Below are positions 1 to 7,930 of a DNA stretch of 64,000 nt, piece after piece. Below the pieces are notes generated by a model, which was given only the letters and a program-made list of their open reading frames with translations, did not search any database and was not told the origin of the DNA. The stretch covers positions 24,808 to 88,807 of the forward strand of contig NZ_JAMYFE010000068.1 of the NCBI RefSeq assembly GCF_024129865.1, in the 5' to 3' direction. Origin of the DNA: Stieleria tagensis (GTDB lineage: Bacteria; Planctomycetota; Planctomycetia; Pirellulales; Pirellulaceae). The translations under genes were made by a program, and so were the position numbers. Position 1 is the stretch's first letter. The number at the start of each line of letters is the position of its first letter.

Positions 1-990
1 CCAGTAATTGTCGCCGGTCTTTGCGGGCAGGATTTTAAACACCAACGCGCTAAACGGCTCGTTTGTATCGGGGCCACGGCTGAGTTGTTGGTCTGTTTTT
101 CGGGGGTTGAATCCCTCAACGGGTGGTCGGTCGAGTGGACTGGGCAGGTAGTCACCGACGGCGGTCATCAACGGTTGCACGCCGATTCCGTGCAGCGCCG
201 ATCCGCATAGAACGGGTTGGATTGTCTGTTCGATACAGCCCTTGCGAAGTGCACTGCGGATCAATTCGACAGGGATTTCCTGGTCTTCCATCACCAAGGC
301 CATCGCATCGTCATCAAGTTCGCAAACGGCTTCCAACAGCTGTTCGCGCCACAGCAGTGCGTCGTCCAATAGTTCCGCCGGCACATCGGTCTCGTTGATC
401 TCTTTGCCTTCGGTTTCTGGATTGAACTGCAAAAATTTCATTTCAACCAAATCAATCACGCCGCGAAACGGATCGCTGACATGGGTCGGACCTTGACCGA
501 CCGGCAATTCCACGGCGACGGGGCGTCCGCCCAGGCGCGGGCCGATGTCGTTGAACACCGATTCAAAATCAGCGCCTTCGCGATCCATCTTGTTGATGAA
601 CACGATTCGGGGAACGTTGTATCGATCGGCTTGCCGCCAGACCGTTTCGCTTTGCGCTTCGACACCCTCGCGTGCGGAAAAAACGGTGACCGCACCGTCC
701 AGCACTCGCAGGCAGCGTTCGACTTCGGCGGTGAAATCAACGTGCCCAGGGGTGTCGAGCAAGTTGATGTTGTACTTGCCCCAATTGAATTTCACACAGG
801 CACTAAAAATCGTGATCCCGCGTTCTTGTTCCTCTGGGTCATCGTCGGTGTCGGTGGTTCCGTGGTCGACACGCCCGACACGGTGTTTTGCACCGCTTAG
901 GAACAGCATTCGCTCGGTGACCGTCGTCTTTCCGGCGTCGATGTGAGCAATGATTCCGATGTTGCGCAGGAGAGAGATGTCAGCGGACAT
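1..990 (-). CDS. fusA: Elongation factor G, 3' part outside the window
   Basis: Translational GTPase that drives ribosomal translocation. Only the first ~330 residues are in the window; the gene continues past the left edge. The P-loop reads AHIDAGKTT, the G3 region DTPGHVDF and the G4 region NKMD, so the G domain is complete, followed by the start of domain II. The switch I stretch GTTDTDDDPEEQERGITI and the following FSACVKFNW differ from the common EF-G form (MDWMEQEQERGITI). This is compatible with the divergent spdEFG-type factors known in planctomycetes (inference). It lies downstream of rpsL and rpsG on the same strand, the classical str order, but a terminator-like hairpin separates it from rpsG. 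Confidence 0.93.
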   Translation of the reverse strand, partial: MSADISLLRNIGIIAHIDAGKTTVTERMLFLSGAKHRVGRVDHGTTDTDDDPEEQERGITIFSACVKFNWGKYNINLLDTPGHVDFTAEVERCLRVLDGAVTVFSAREGVEAQSETVWRQADRYNVPRIVFINKMDREGADFESVFNDIGPRLGGRPVAVELPVGQGPTHVSDPFRGVIDLVEMKFLQFNPETEGKEINETDVPAELLDDALLWREQLLEAVCELDDDAMALVMEDQEIPVELIRSALRKGCIEQTIQPVLCGSALHGIGVQPLMTAVGDYLPSPLDRPPVEGFNPRKTDQQLSRGPDTNEPFSALVFKILPAKTGDNYW

Positions 991-1020
991 GATGGATCGA
1001 ATGGGAGAGAAAATCGATGT

Positions 1021-1040
1021 CTCCGGCGCAGCTGCCGGAG
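1021..1040 (-). promoter_or_regulatory. Hairpin in the fusA 5' leader
   Basis: Perfect 7-bp stem (CTCCGGC/GCCGGAG) with a 6-nt loop, about 30 bases before the fusA start and just after the upstream terminator. There is no T-run, so it is not a terminator by itself. It could be an mRNA stabiliser or leader structure; function unknown. Confidence 0.4.
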
Positions 1041-1064
1041 CAAATTGTTTTTAGCGATTGCAAT

Positions 1065-1102
1065 AAAAAAACGCGAGCACGGCTTGGGGGAGCCGTCTCG
1101 CG
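1065..1102 (-). terminator. Intrinsic terminator between rpsG and fusA
   Basis: Read on the minus strand, a GC-rich stem (CGCGAGACGGCT pairing with AGCCGTGCTCGCG, one bulge) is followed directly by seven T. It lies 58 bases after the rpsG stop and 75 bases before the fusA start. It should end or attenuate rpsL-rpsG transcription, so fusA probably has its own promoter or is fed by read-through. Confidence 0.75.
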
Positions 1103-1159
1103 GTTTCGTAGTTTTTTAGTCGTGCCAAACGCACCGAGGTGGAAAATCGGGCGACCCGA

Positions 1160-1636
1160 TCACCATGCAAAGTGTGCGAATGCTTTGTTGGCGTCTGCCA
1201 TGCGGTGCGTGTTTTCACGCTTGGTGTAGGCGACACCTTCTTTCTTGAATCCGGCCATGATTTCATCGGCCAATTTCAAGTGCATCGGGCGGCCTTTTTT
1301 GTCACGAACCGCTTCCAGCAACCAGCGAATCGCCAAGCTTTGTTGACGAGCGCGATTGACTTGCATCGGAACTTGGTAGCTGGCACCACCGACTCGCTTG
1401 CTGCGAACTTCGATGTACGGTTTGATGTTCTCGATCGCTTGCTCAAAAACTTCGATCGGCTCTTGGCCGTCGGATTCGCCGCGGCGTTCGATTTCACCAA
1501 GCGCGTCGTAGAACACCTTTTGGGCGACGGTTTTCTTGCCGTCTAGCATAAGGCAATTGATGAACTTGCTGGCAAGCATGGAATCGTGGCGAGGGTCGCC
1601 CTTCATCTGCTTTTTACTGGATGTAATCCGTCCCAT
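1160..1636 (-). CDS. rpsG: 30S ribosomal protein S7
   Basis: Primary 16S rRNA-binding protein that nucleates the 30S head. The 158-residue length is normal for bacterial S7 (about 156). Family features include the N-terminal [20 protein letters not shown], the central [18 protein letters not shown], and a C-terminal region ending in [20 protein letters not shown]. It follows rpsL with a 69-base gap, as in most str operons, and is followed by a strong terminator. The ATG start gives the expected N-terminus ([10 protein letters not shown]). Confidence 0.97.
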   Translation of the reverse strand: MGRITSSKKQMKGDPRHDSMLASKFINCLMLDGKKTVAQKVFYDALGEIERRGESDGQEPIEVFEQAIENIKPYIEVRSKRVGGASYQVPMQVNRARQQSLAIRWLLEAVRDKKGRPMHLKLADEIMAGFKKEGVAYTKRENTHRMADANKAFAHFAW

Positions 1637-1705
1637 TTCAGACTTTCTAAATTCTCGAGTGTTTAAGTTGCGGTGGACAATGAAGTCGACGCGATTGGCG
1701 CGTCG

Positions 1706-2071
1706 TTACTTCTTGGCCCCATAACGGCTGCGGGATCGTTTACGGCCTTCGACGCCCAGTGCGTCACGGCTGCCGCGAACGACTTGATAACGAACACCTG
1801 GCAAGTCACGGATACGACCACCGCGAACGAGCACGATCGAGTGCTCCTGCAGGTTGTGGCCTTCACCAGGAATGTAAACCGTTACTTCCTTGCCATTGCT
1901 CAACTTCACCCGCGAGATTTTTCTCAAAGCCGAGTTGGGCTTTTTGGGCGTCATGGTTCGAACTTGAAGACAGACACCTTGCTTCTGGGGACATTTCTCC
2001 AGAACAGGGGATTTACTCTGACGTCGTTTTAATTTACGTCGCTTGCGGACGAGCTGATTAATGGTTGGCAT
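1706..2071 (-). CDS. rpsL: 30S ribosomal protein S12
   Basis: Decoding-centre protein of the 30S subunit. 121 residues, close to the family norm of about 124. The hallmark segments are present: [12 protein letters not shown] at the N-terminus, [13 protein letters not shown] (the loop containing the streptomycin-relevant lysine) and [13 protein letters not shown]. First gene of the minus-strand str cluster. It is divergent from tsaD; the ~105 bases between the two starts must hold both promoters. Confidence 0.97.
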   Translation of the reverse strand: MPTINQLVRKRRKLKRRQSKSPVLEKCPQKQGVCLQVRTMTPKKPNSALRKISRVKLSNGKEVTVYIPGEGHNLQEHSIVLVRGGRIRDLPGVRYQVVRGSRDALGVEGRKRSRSRYGAKK

Positions 2072-2175
2072 TGAGTCTTGTTTTCGGGCTAATTTCCGTA
2101 GTTTGCCTTTTGGGAAGCGTGCAAGTATCGGGCCATCCCCATTGGTGTCAAGGGCTGATCCGTATTAAGCTTGCA

Positions 2176-3201
2176 ATGATGACGATCTTAACTATTGAAT
2201 CGACTTGTGATGAGACCGCTGCGGCGGTGATTTCCGATACCGGCAGCGTGTTGGGGGAGTGCGTGGCGACGCAGGAATCCCTGCACGAAAAATTTGGCGG
2301 TGTCGTTCCGGAAGTGGCTGCGCGTGCCCATGTGGAGCGGATTTTGCCGGTGATTGACACGGCATTACGCCAAGCCGACGTGACCGGCGAGCAGTTGGAT
2401 GCGATCGCGGTGGCCGATCGTCCTGGATTGGCAGGCTCGCTCTTGGTGGGGGTCGTGGCCGCCAAAACCTTGGCGGTGGCTTGGAAAAAGCCGCTGGTTT
2501 CCGTCAACCATTTGCACGCTCATCTGTATGCCTGTCAATTATCGGTCGACTATTCGGTCTATCCCTGCGTCGGATTGGTCGTCAGTGGCGGGCACACCAG
2601 CCTGTATCACTGCACGTCGCCGCTGGATTTGCAGTATTTGGGCGGCACGATCGACGACGCAGCCGGTGAAGCGTTCGACAAAGTTGGTGCGATGCTCAGC
2701 TTGGGATTTCCCGGTGGCCCGGCGGTTTCCCGTCTGGCCGTCTCCGGCGATCCGACCGCCTTCGATTATCCCCGATCGATGTTGCACGATCGTAGCTATC
2801 GGTTCAGTTTCAGTGGGCTGAAAACCGCGGTTCGCTACAGCATCGCCGAGCCTGGGGTGAAGGATTTTTCACAGCTCCAGATCGACGACCAAACCAAAGC
2901 CGATGTTTGTGCATCGTTCCAAGCTGCGGTGGTCGACGTGCTAGTGGCCAAATCGGCGCGTGCGGTCGACGAATACCACGCCCAACATTTGATTGTCGGT
3001 GGTGGTGTGGCGGCCAATCCGGTGCTCCGTGACGCGCTGCAGGTTGCCGCCGACAAGCAGGGATTTGGTCTGGTGATCGCACCCATGAAATGGTGCACCG
3101 ACAACGCGGTGATGGGAGCGATCGCGTTGGAGAAAATCAAGCGAGGTCAGTTCGCCGAGCTGGATTTGGACATCACCGCCGGCCTGCAACGTGGTTTCTG
3201 A
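2176..3201 (+). CDS. tsaD: tRNA N6-adenosine threonylcarbamoyltransferase TsaD
   Basis: Transfers threonylcarbamoyl from TC-AMP to A37 of ANN-decoding tRNAs, together with TsaB/TsaE, in the cytoplasm. The Kae1/TsaD fold is clear: N-terminal ILTIESTCDETAAAV, metal-binding HLHAH around residues 111-115, the glycine-rich VSGGHTSLY, and GGGVAANPVLR near the C-terminus. The frame stays open upstream to 2065, but that would overlap rpsL and add 37 residues absent from the family. ATG 2176 (or the next ATG, 2179) gives the usual ~341 residues. It is divergent from the str operon. TsaB and TsaE are not in the window. Confidence 0.95.
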   Translation: MMTILTIESTCDETAAAVISDTGSVLGECVATQESLHEKFGGVVPEVAARAHVERILPVIDTALRQADVTGEQLDAIAVADRPGLAGSLLVGVVAAKTLAVAWKKPLVSVNHLHAHLYACQLSVDYSVYPCVGLVVSGGHTSLYHCTSPLDLQYLGGTIDDAAGEAFDKVGAMLSLGFPGGPAVSRLAVSGDPTAFDYPRSMLHDRSYRFSFSGLKTAVRYSIAEPGVKDFSQLQIDDQTKADVCASFQAAVVDVLVAKSARAVDEYHAQHLIVGGGVAANPVLRDALQVAADKQGFGLVIAPMKWCTDNAVMGAIALEKIKRGQFAELDLDITAGLQRGF

Positions 3202-3268
3202 TGGAATTTGCCGTCGCTGGCCTTTGAGGGCGTCGATCAGATGATTGAGGTAGTGGATCATTGTTATT

Positions 3269-3291
3269 GATCCTGCTCGTACGACAGGATC
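3269..3291. terminator. Hairpin between convergent tsaD and methyltransferase genes
   Basis: Perfect inverted repeat GATCCTG...CAGGATC around an 8-bp palindromic centre (TCGTACGA), followed by a short T-run. It sits between two convergent genes and may stop transcription in both directions. The right arm also overlaps a short GGATC...GATCCAC repeat seen again near 16405 and 43215. Confidence 0.4.
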
Positions 3292-3323
3292 TTTAACAAG
3301 ATCCACTCCCGCACTGAAATGCG

Positions 3324-3908
3324 TCAGGATGATTTGACGCAGCGATACACAAATGCCGGTGGCACGTTGCTCCAGACAGTGTGGCTGCGCCCGACGGTGT
3401 GAAAGCTAGATTTCAATCGGCGTGAAAATCGACGTCCGGCCGGAAGCACCACGCCCTGCCAATAGGCAAACGTGGCAAATTGTGCCTGGTCGCTCATCCT
3501 GTCGATCATCGTCTCCATGATTTCCGCTTGCAGCGATTCGGGAAACGAAGCCCAAGGCAGCCCGCAGATCACGGCGTCAATCGACTGGATGCCCTGCTGG
3601 TCGCACAACGCATTCAGATTTGTTGCGCTGTCTTCGTAGATGGTGGCCGACGGGCAGCGCCGGCGAGCCAATTCGGCCATCTGCGGGCTGCGTTCGATTG
3701 CAAAAAATGTTGCCTCGGGGTGCAGACGCTCCACGATGGCTTCGGTAAACACCCCGGTTCCTGGTCCGAATTCCACGACATTGCGAACGCGGTCCCAGTC
3801 GAACCAATCGACCATGGCATTGACCAAGCCCACACTGCTGGGCGCGACCGCGCCGACTTTGGTGGGGTGTTTGATGAACTCCTTCAGAAAGGTCAGTGAC
3901 TCTCGCAA
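3324..3908 (-). CDS. Class I SAM-dependent methyltransferase, PmtA/rRNA-dimethylase-like
   Basis: 194 residues with the N-terminal block FLKEFIKHPTKVGAVAPSS typical of phospholipid N-methyltransferase-like (PmtA-type) proteins. The SAM-binding motif I is VVEFGPGTGVFTEAI and an acidic residue of motif II lies in FFAIERSP. Motif IV is VICGLPWASFP. The substrate cannot be read from sequence; phosphatidylethanolamine or another small amine-containing lipid is the family-based guess. Monocistronic, convergent with tsaD. Confidence 0.75.
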   Translation of the reverse strand: MRESLTFLKEFIKHPTKVGAVAPSSVGLVNAMVDWFDWDRVRNVVEFGPGTGVFTEAIVERLHPEATFFAIERSPQMAELARRRCPSATIYEDSATNLNALCDQQGIQSIDAVICGLPWASFPESLQAEIMETMIDRMSDQAQFATFAYWQGVVLPAGRRFSRRLKSSFHTVGRSHTVWSNVPPAFVYRCVKSS

Positions 3909-4033
3909 TCGATTTAGCTCGCTGGTTGGGGACTGTGTGGGGGCACTGGATCATCATTGATTCACGGCGCCAGGTAAAGCATGCGGCGGTCGCTGGTTTT
4001 GCGGTTGAGTCACCTTGGTCTGGCGGTCAAGCT

Positions 4034-4095
4034 AGTGCTGCGTCAAAGTCCTTCGTACACAGGTCAGCCGTAAAGGTTGGCTTTGACGCACCACT
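4034..4095. repeat. Imperfect inverted repeat upstream of pabB
   Basis: Arms 4034-4048 and 4081-4095 (AGTGCTGCGTCAAAG against CTTTGACGCACCACT) match at 14 of 15 positions, with a 32-nt loop. It lies in the 240-base gap before pabB. Origin and role unknown; it resembles a small non-autonomous repeat more than a terminator. Confidence 0.45.
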
Positions 4096-4150
4096 CACCC
4101 TGACCTGGCAATGGTGCCGGCGCCCTCCTCCCGATTGAACGTTTGCCCTG

Positions 4151-5656
4151 GTGAATTCGCAAACTCTGAATGCGTTGCCGATTGTGGTTTCACTGGAATT
4201 GCCCAGTGATCCGGACGGAGTCAGCGGCGCGCCCGCAGTCTTTCGAGCATTGAGATCGATGCCGGGGCGAATTTGGTTTGATTCGGCAACGGCGGCGCTG
4301 GACGACGGTTTGAATCAAGATTTTGATCCGGTCGTTCGCCGACTGTCGCGTTATTCATTTTTGTCCGCCGATCCGGTGTTGCGGTGCGATGTGTTTGCGA
4401 ATCAAGCGGACCCGTGGGGCGAACTCGCCCGGTGGGCCAAACGCTTGCCTGCGACGTTTGATCCCGCATTACCTCCGTTTCAGGGCGGTTTGGCTGGGGT
4501 GGTCGGGTACGAAGCGGCACGCTGGTTGGAACCTCATGAGTTGGCGCGTTGTGCCGATCACCAGAACGATGACCTGCCCACGCCCGCCGTTTCGCTGGGG
4601 GTTTATGATTTTGTCATCGCGATCGATCATTTTACAGACCAAGCCTGGTTGATTTGCCAAGGATTCAGCGGCGATGAAATCACCGGTCGCCAGCCATGTT
4701 CACCGCTGCAGCGGGGCGAAAGGGCCGCGCTCAGAGCTGAACAGGTGCGGCGACTGCTGGCGGCTGAGATTCACGAACCTGAAACTGCTGAAAGTGATTT
4801 GCAGTCCAGTCGGGGCAAACGTATGGCGGTCCAAACCAGTTCGCTTTGCAGCAATTTTTCCAGCCAAGATTATCGCAATGCGGTTGCCGACATTGTGCGG
4901 CGAATTCGCTGTGGCGATTCGTTCCAAGTCAACTTGGCACAGCGATTAACAACCGCTGCGACCATCGAATCAGACGCGTTGTACTTGCGGCTTCGTCGTG
5001 CCAACCCGGCGCCCTACGCAGGCTATTACGACGGCGGGGCATTCCAGGTCCTGAGTTCCTCGCCGGAGGGATTCCTGCGGCTACGCCAGCGACATGTCGA
5101 AACCCGACCGATCAAAGGCACCGTGCCACGAACCGGAGATGCCGTCGCAGATGGTCGGCTAGCCGACCATCTGTTGGGCAGCGACAAAGATCGCGCCGAA
5201 AACATCATGATTGTTGATCTGATGCGCAATGATCTGTCACGCGTGTGCCAAGACGAATCGGTGGTCGTCAGCCAATTGTGTGAAATCGAACGCTACCAAT
5301 TTGTCCAGCACTTGGTATCCGTGGTCGAAGGCGATTTACGGGCGGATTGTGATGCCGTGGATCTGCTGCGGGCCTGCTTTCCCGGCGGCAGTGTGACCGG
5401 GGCACCCAAAATCGAAGCGATGAAGACGATCGCCGAACTCGAACCGAATCCGCGCGGGCCGTATTGTGGATCGATGGGTTACATCGGCTGTGGCGGGTTC
5501 GCCGACTTCAACATTCTGATTCGCACGATCACCGCCACCGCTGGTCGTTGGCAAATTCCGGTGGGAGGCGGCATCACCGCGCGTAGCAATCCCGTCGACG
5601 AAGAAGCCGAAACCTGGGCCAAAGCCCAAGGCATGCTACACGCCCTGCCGCAGTAG
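4151..5656 (+). CDS. pabB: Aminodeoxychorismate synthase component I (PabB-type chorismate-binding enzyme)
   Basis: Converts chorismate plus ammonia to 4-amino-4-deoxychorismate for folate synthesis. The C-terminal chorismate-binding domain has PIKGTVPRTGD, DRAENIMIVDLMRNDLSRV and PGGSVTGAPKIEAM, and the end reads GGGITARSNPVDEEAETWAK. The N-terminal ~200 residues form the usual TrpE/PabB N-domain. At 501 residues it is normal-sized. A GTG start at 4151 is used. No glutamine amidotransferase (PabA) or lyase gene is adjacent. Anthranilate synthase TrpE is the main alternative. The stop codon TAG at 5654-5656 lies inside a dispersed palindromic repeat. Confidence 0.88.
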   Translation: MNSQTLNALPIVVSLELPSDPDGVSGAPAVFRALRSMPGRIWFDSATAALDDGLNQDFDPVVRRLSRYSFLSADPVLRCDVFANQADPWGELARWAKRLPATFDPALPPFQGGLAGVVGYEAARWLEPHELARCADHQNDDLPTPAVSLGVYDFVIAIDHFTDQAWLICQGFSGDEITGRQPCSPLQRGERAALRAEQVRRLLAAEIHEPETAESDLQSSRGKRMAVQTSSLCSNFSSQDYRNAVADIVRRIRCGDSFQVNLAQRLTTAATIESDALYLRLRRANPAPYAGYYDGGAFQVLSSSPEGFLRLRQRHVETRPIKGTVPRTGDAVADGRLADHLLGSDKDRAENIMIVDLMRNDLSRVCQDESVVVSQLCEIERYQFVQHLVSVVEGDLRADCDAVDLLRACFPGGSVTGAPKIEAMKTIAELEPNPRGPYCGSMGYIGCGGFADFNILIRTITATAGRWQIPVGGGITARSNPVDEEAETWAKAQGMLHALPQ

Positions 5657-5675
5657 GCCAGGTGCAACCTGGCGC
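5651..5675 (+). repeat. Palindromic repeat, family A (carries the pabB stop codon)
   Basis: Contains GTAGGCCAGGTGCAACCTGG, whose arms CCAGGT/ACCTGG form a small stem. The first six bases, CAGTAG, are the last codon and stop of pabB. Further copies are at 15101, 15171, 15308, 16300-16389, 16448, 17526, 36345, 40292 and 40538, in both orientations. Confidence 0.85.
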
Positions 5676-6273
5676 GAATCACGCCGCACCTTGATCAACG
5701 CTTTGAAGTTGCGTTTCTTAGCTGGCGAGATTTCCCCGCAGCTGACTCGGTCAGGATTCAGACCGACTGAACCCTTGGCGGGCCCAGCTACGACACTGCA
5801 TTAGCGTGCGCGGGAAAATCACAACCCGGCGAGTGAGTTTTGACGTTGCGCTTTGATGGTAACCCTAAGAGTGAGCGAGGGATTTAGGGTGTTAACGAGA
5901 TCCCTCGCTCACGCGTTTTGAAGCCAGCGCTTTCGTGATTCACTTTCCCGCCGCGCGGGCGAGTCGGACGTCTAAGCAGCCGGAGAGGGTTCTCGGCGCG
6001 CCCCTCTCCGGCCCCCGAGAGGCCGACTCTCGCAAGGGAGAGTGAAGAGATCGAAGCGTCAATTTGCCGAGTCATTTGAGTTGAAAAGGCTGATTAGCGC
6101 TGGCTTCAAAACTCGCGCGTCGGGTTAGGAAAAACCGATCTCCCACGCAAATGCGTAGGTTCAAAGGTTGCAGCTGGTCTACTTGCGTTGGGTCTGGCTT
6201 GTGCGAACCAAAGCTTCGCGATATCTTTCTGCTTACCGGTGGCAAGTGATGAGAATCAAGGCACACGGTATTC
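5676..6273. other. Gene-free region with decayed repeats
   Basis: No credible coding region. A degraded family B repeat (GTAGCTG...CAGCTAC type) spans about 5718-5793. A palindromic family F element (GTGAGCGAGGGAT...ATCCCTCGCTCAC) spans 5869-5916. The stretch 5930-6120 contains a GC-rich segment rich in CCGGAGAGGG/CCCCTCTCCGG inverted pieces. The promoter of tRNA-Lys must lie near its right end but I cannot point to it. Confidence 0.6.
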
Positions 6274-6346
6274 GCGCCAATAGCTCAGTTGGTAGAGCAT
6301 CTGACTCTTAATCAGACGGTCGTAGGTTCGAGCCCTACTTGGCGTA
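6274..6346 (+). tRNA. tRNA-Lys (anticodon CTT)
   Basis: Complete cloverleaf: acceptor GCGCCAA/TTGGCGT (G1-U72 wobble), D-arm GCTCAGTTGGTAGAGC, anticodon arm CTGAC-TCTTA-ATCAG giving CTT, and T-arm GTAGG-TTCGAGC-CCTAC. The discriminator base is A. CCA is not encoded. It decodes AAG. Confidence 0.97.
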
Positions 6347-6353
6347 CTCCATA

Positions 6354-6392
6354 AAAAAACGCCGCGGAAGCAAACTTCCGCGGCGTTTTTTC
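6354..6392 (+). terminator. Strong bidirectional terminator after tRNA-Lys
   Basis: Eleven-bp GC-rich stem (CGCCGCGGAAG/CTTCCGCGGCG) with a CAAA loop, flanked by A-run and T-run. It starts 8 bases after the tRNA. Because of the A-tract on the left it may also end transcription arriving from the polysaccharide-export gene on the minus strand. Confidence 0.92.
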
Positions 6393-6453
6393 TTTGTTGA
6401 TACTCTGTCAGCTCGGTCCGGCCTGTCAGAGGCCGGTTGCCGTTTGCTTGCGG

Positions 6454-7851
6454 CTAGTTGTTTAGCAGCTCGCGGATGCCGTAGGTGAAGAAGGTTCCCA
6501 GACCGAAGTTCAGCAGTTCCTCTTCACACTTGTATTGCAAGATCAGTGTGTCGCCGGCTTGCACCAGAGGCCTTGATCGCGGGTCGTTGATCGCTTTGGT
6601 CAAGTCGATTTCGATTGCAATTTGGCCGCCACAGTCTGTTTTTCGCAGGATAAACAACTTGCCTGGAGGGATCGTGGCGACATTTCCACCAAGTCCGCCC
6701 ATCGATCCTCCACCGACTCGACCGTAGACACCGGTTCCGGCCAAGGCCATCGCACCGAGCACGTCCAGGTCATAGTCACGTGGCAGCGGGAATTCTCCAC
6801 CGGGCAGCAGTCCACCGGTATAGAAGACCTCGGTTTCTCGCGATTCGATATACACGATGTCGCCTTCCTTCAACGTGACGTCTTCCGATGTCAGGTTGGG
6901 AGATTCACCTGGCGGCAGACGCAGTGGGATGCGAAGCACGGTCGGATCTTCGGGTAGTTGCGGCAGGCAGGCACAGGGGTCCAGCATCGCAGCACGTCGC
7001 TGAGCACGGAACCGAGCCAGGAAGTCCTCGCGGGCTTTCTGATTTGCCTTGCTCGCTCGCAGCACTTTAACTTGGTTCTTGGCGTTCAAGCCGGGCAGAC
7101 CACCGGTTTCGACCAGAGCATGCAGGATGTCGTTCTGGTATGCCTTGAGTTTGACTAGGCCGCCGCTGCCGCTGCGATCGCTACCGCCCCGGATAAATTG
7201 CGAACCGAGGTTTTGGGTGGTCAAGCCGCCGGTCCCGCCACCATCCTCGCGGATCACGATCACGTCGATCGTACGTTCCTTGATGATGGTGACAATCGGT
7301 CGGGCTTTTTCCGGACGCAGGATGTCGTTGTCGATGTATGTGTCGCGGATTGCATCGCGCACCTGGTCCAACGTTAGCCCATCCACGTTCAATGGCTCGA
7401 CCAATGGCAGTGCCAATGATCCGTCTTCTTGAACGGCGATCGGGTATCCGATCGACGGCGGCAACACGCTTTCCGCGTCGGGGAAGTTCACCGGTGGCGG
7501 TTCAGGAGGTTGGTTCGGCGGGTTGAATGGCAACACGCCTTCGATGTAAACACCCAAAATGTCATCGGGGCCGATCAAGTATTCGCGTGGGGGTTCCAGC
7601 GAAAGTTGTGAAATGTCGACTGGTACCAAGTCATTTTTCGGCTTCGCGAAAAAGTCTTGCGGCAACCGGGCTGCCGGTACGCCTTCGATCGGTTGTGTCA
7701 GCGCGGAACAACCGGTCATTGATCCGGCAATCGCGATCCCCGCGATCGTTTTGCAGCCCCATCGCAAAATTCCCGAGCGAAGGGATTCCAAAGGGCTGCT
7801 CGAAGCTTGGACACGATGGTCGCGGCTCGAGTTTGAAATACTGTTATTCAT
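6454..7851 (-). CDS. OPX/Wza-like polysaccharide export lipoprotein
   Basis: Predicted outer-membrane polysaccharide export protein. From ATG 7851 the N-terminus has a type II signal peptide with lipobox SMTGC (Cys ~48). The Poly_export domain follows, with REYLIGPDDILGVYIEG and the repeat GYPIAVQEDGSLALPLV, then two SLBB-like segments (ILHALVETGGLPGL and PLPRDYDLDVLGAMALAG). About 465 residues. The frame is open to 7980, but that would overlap the upstream gene and put the lipobox too far in. A proline-rich insert (NPPNQPPEPPPVNFP) interrupts the export domain. It is co-oriented with the next upstream lipoprotein gene (80-base gap), and the two are probably one operon. It should export the glycan made by the rightward genes. 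Confidence 0.88.
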   Translation of the reverse strand: MNNSISNSSRDHRVQASSSPLESLRSGILRWGCKTIAGIAIAGSMTGCSALTQPIEGVPAARLPQDFFAKPKNDLVPVDISQLSLEPPREYLIGPDDILGVYIEGVLPFNPPNQPPEPPPVNFPDAESVLPPSIGYPIAVQEDGSLALPLVEPLNVDGLTLDQVRDAIRDTYIDNDILRPEKARPIVTIIKERTIDVIVIREDGGGTGGLTTQNLGSQFIRGGSDRSGSGGLVKLKAYQNDILHALVETGGLPGLNAKNQVKVLRASKANQKAREDFLARFRAQRRAAMLDPCACLPQLPEDPTVLRIPLRLPPGESPNLTSEDVTLKEGDIVYIESRETEVFYTGGLLPGGEFPLPRDYDLDVLGAMALAGTGVYGRVGGGSMGGLGGNVATIPPGKLFILRKTDCGGQIAIEIDLTKAINDPRSRPLVQAGDTLILQYKCEEELLNFGLGTFFTYGIRELLNN

Positions 7852-7930
7852 CCCTGAACTCGTCACTAAAGGTTTTTTTTGCGTGGGGAAAAGCGTCCAC
7901 TGGCATTGGCCGAGCCATGCTGGTCGGATG

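Noticed and set aside
2065..2175. N-terminal extension of TsaD from an upstream ATG
   Set aside because: It would overlap the rpsL start and add residues unlike any TsaD; ATG 2176 gives the family-standard start.
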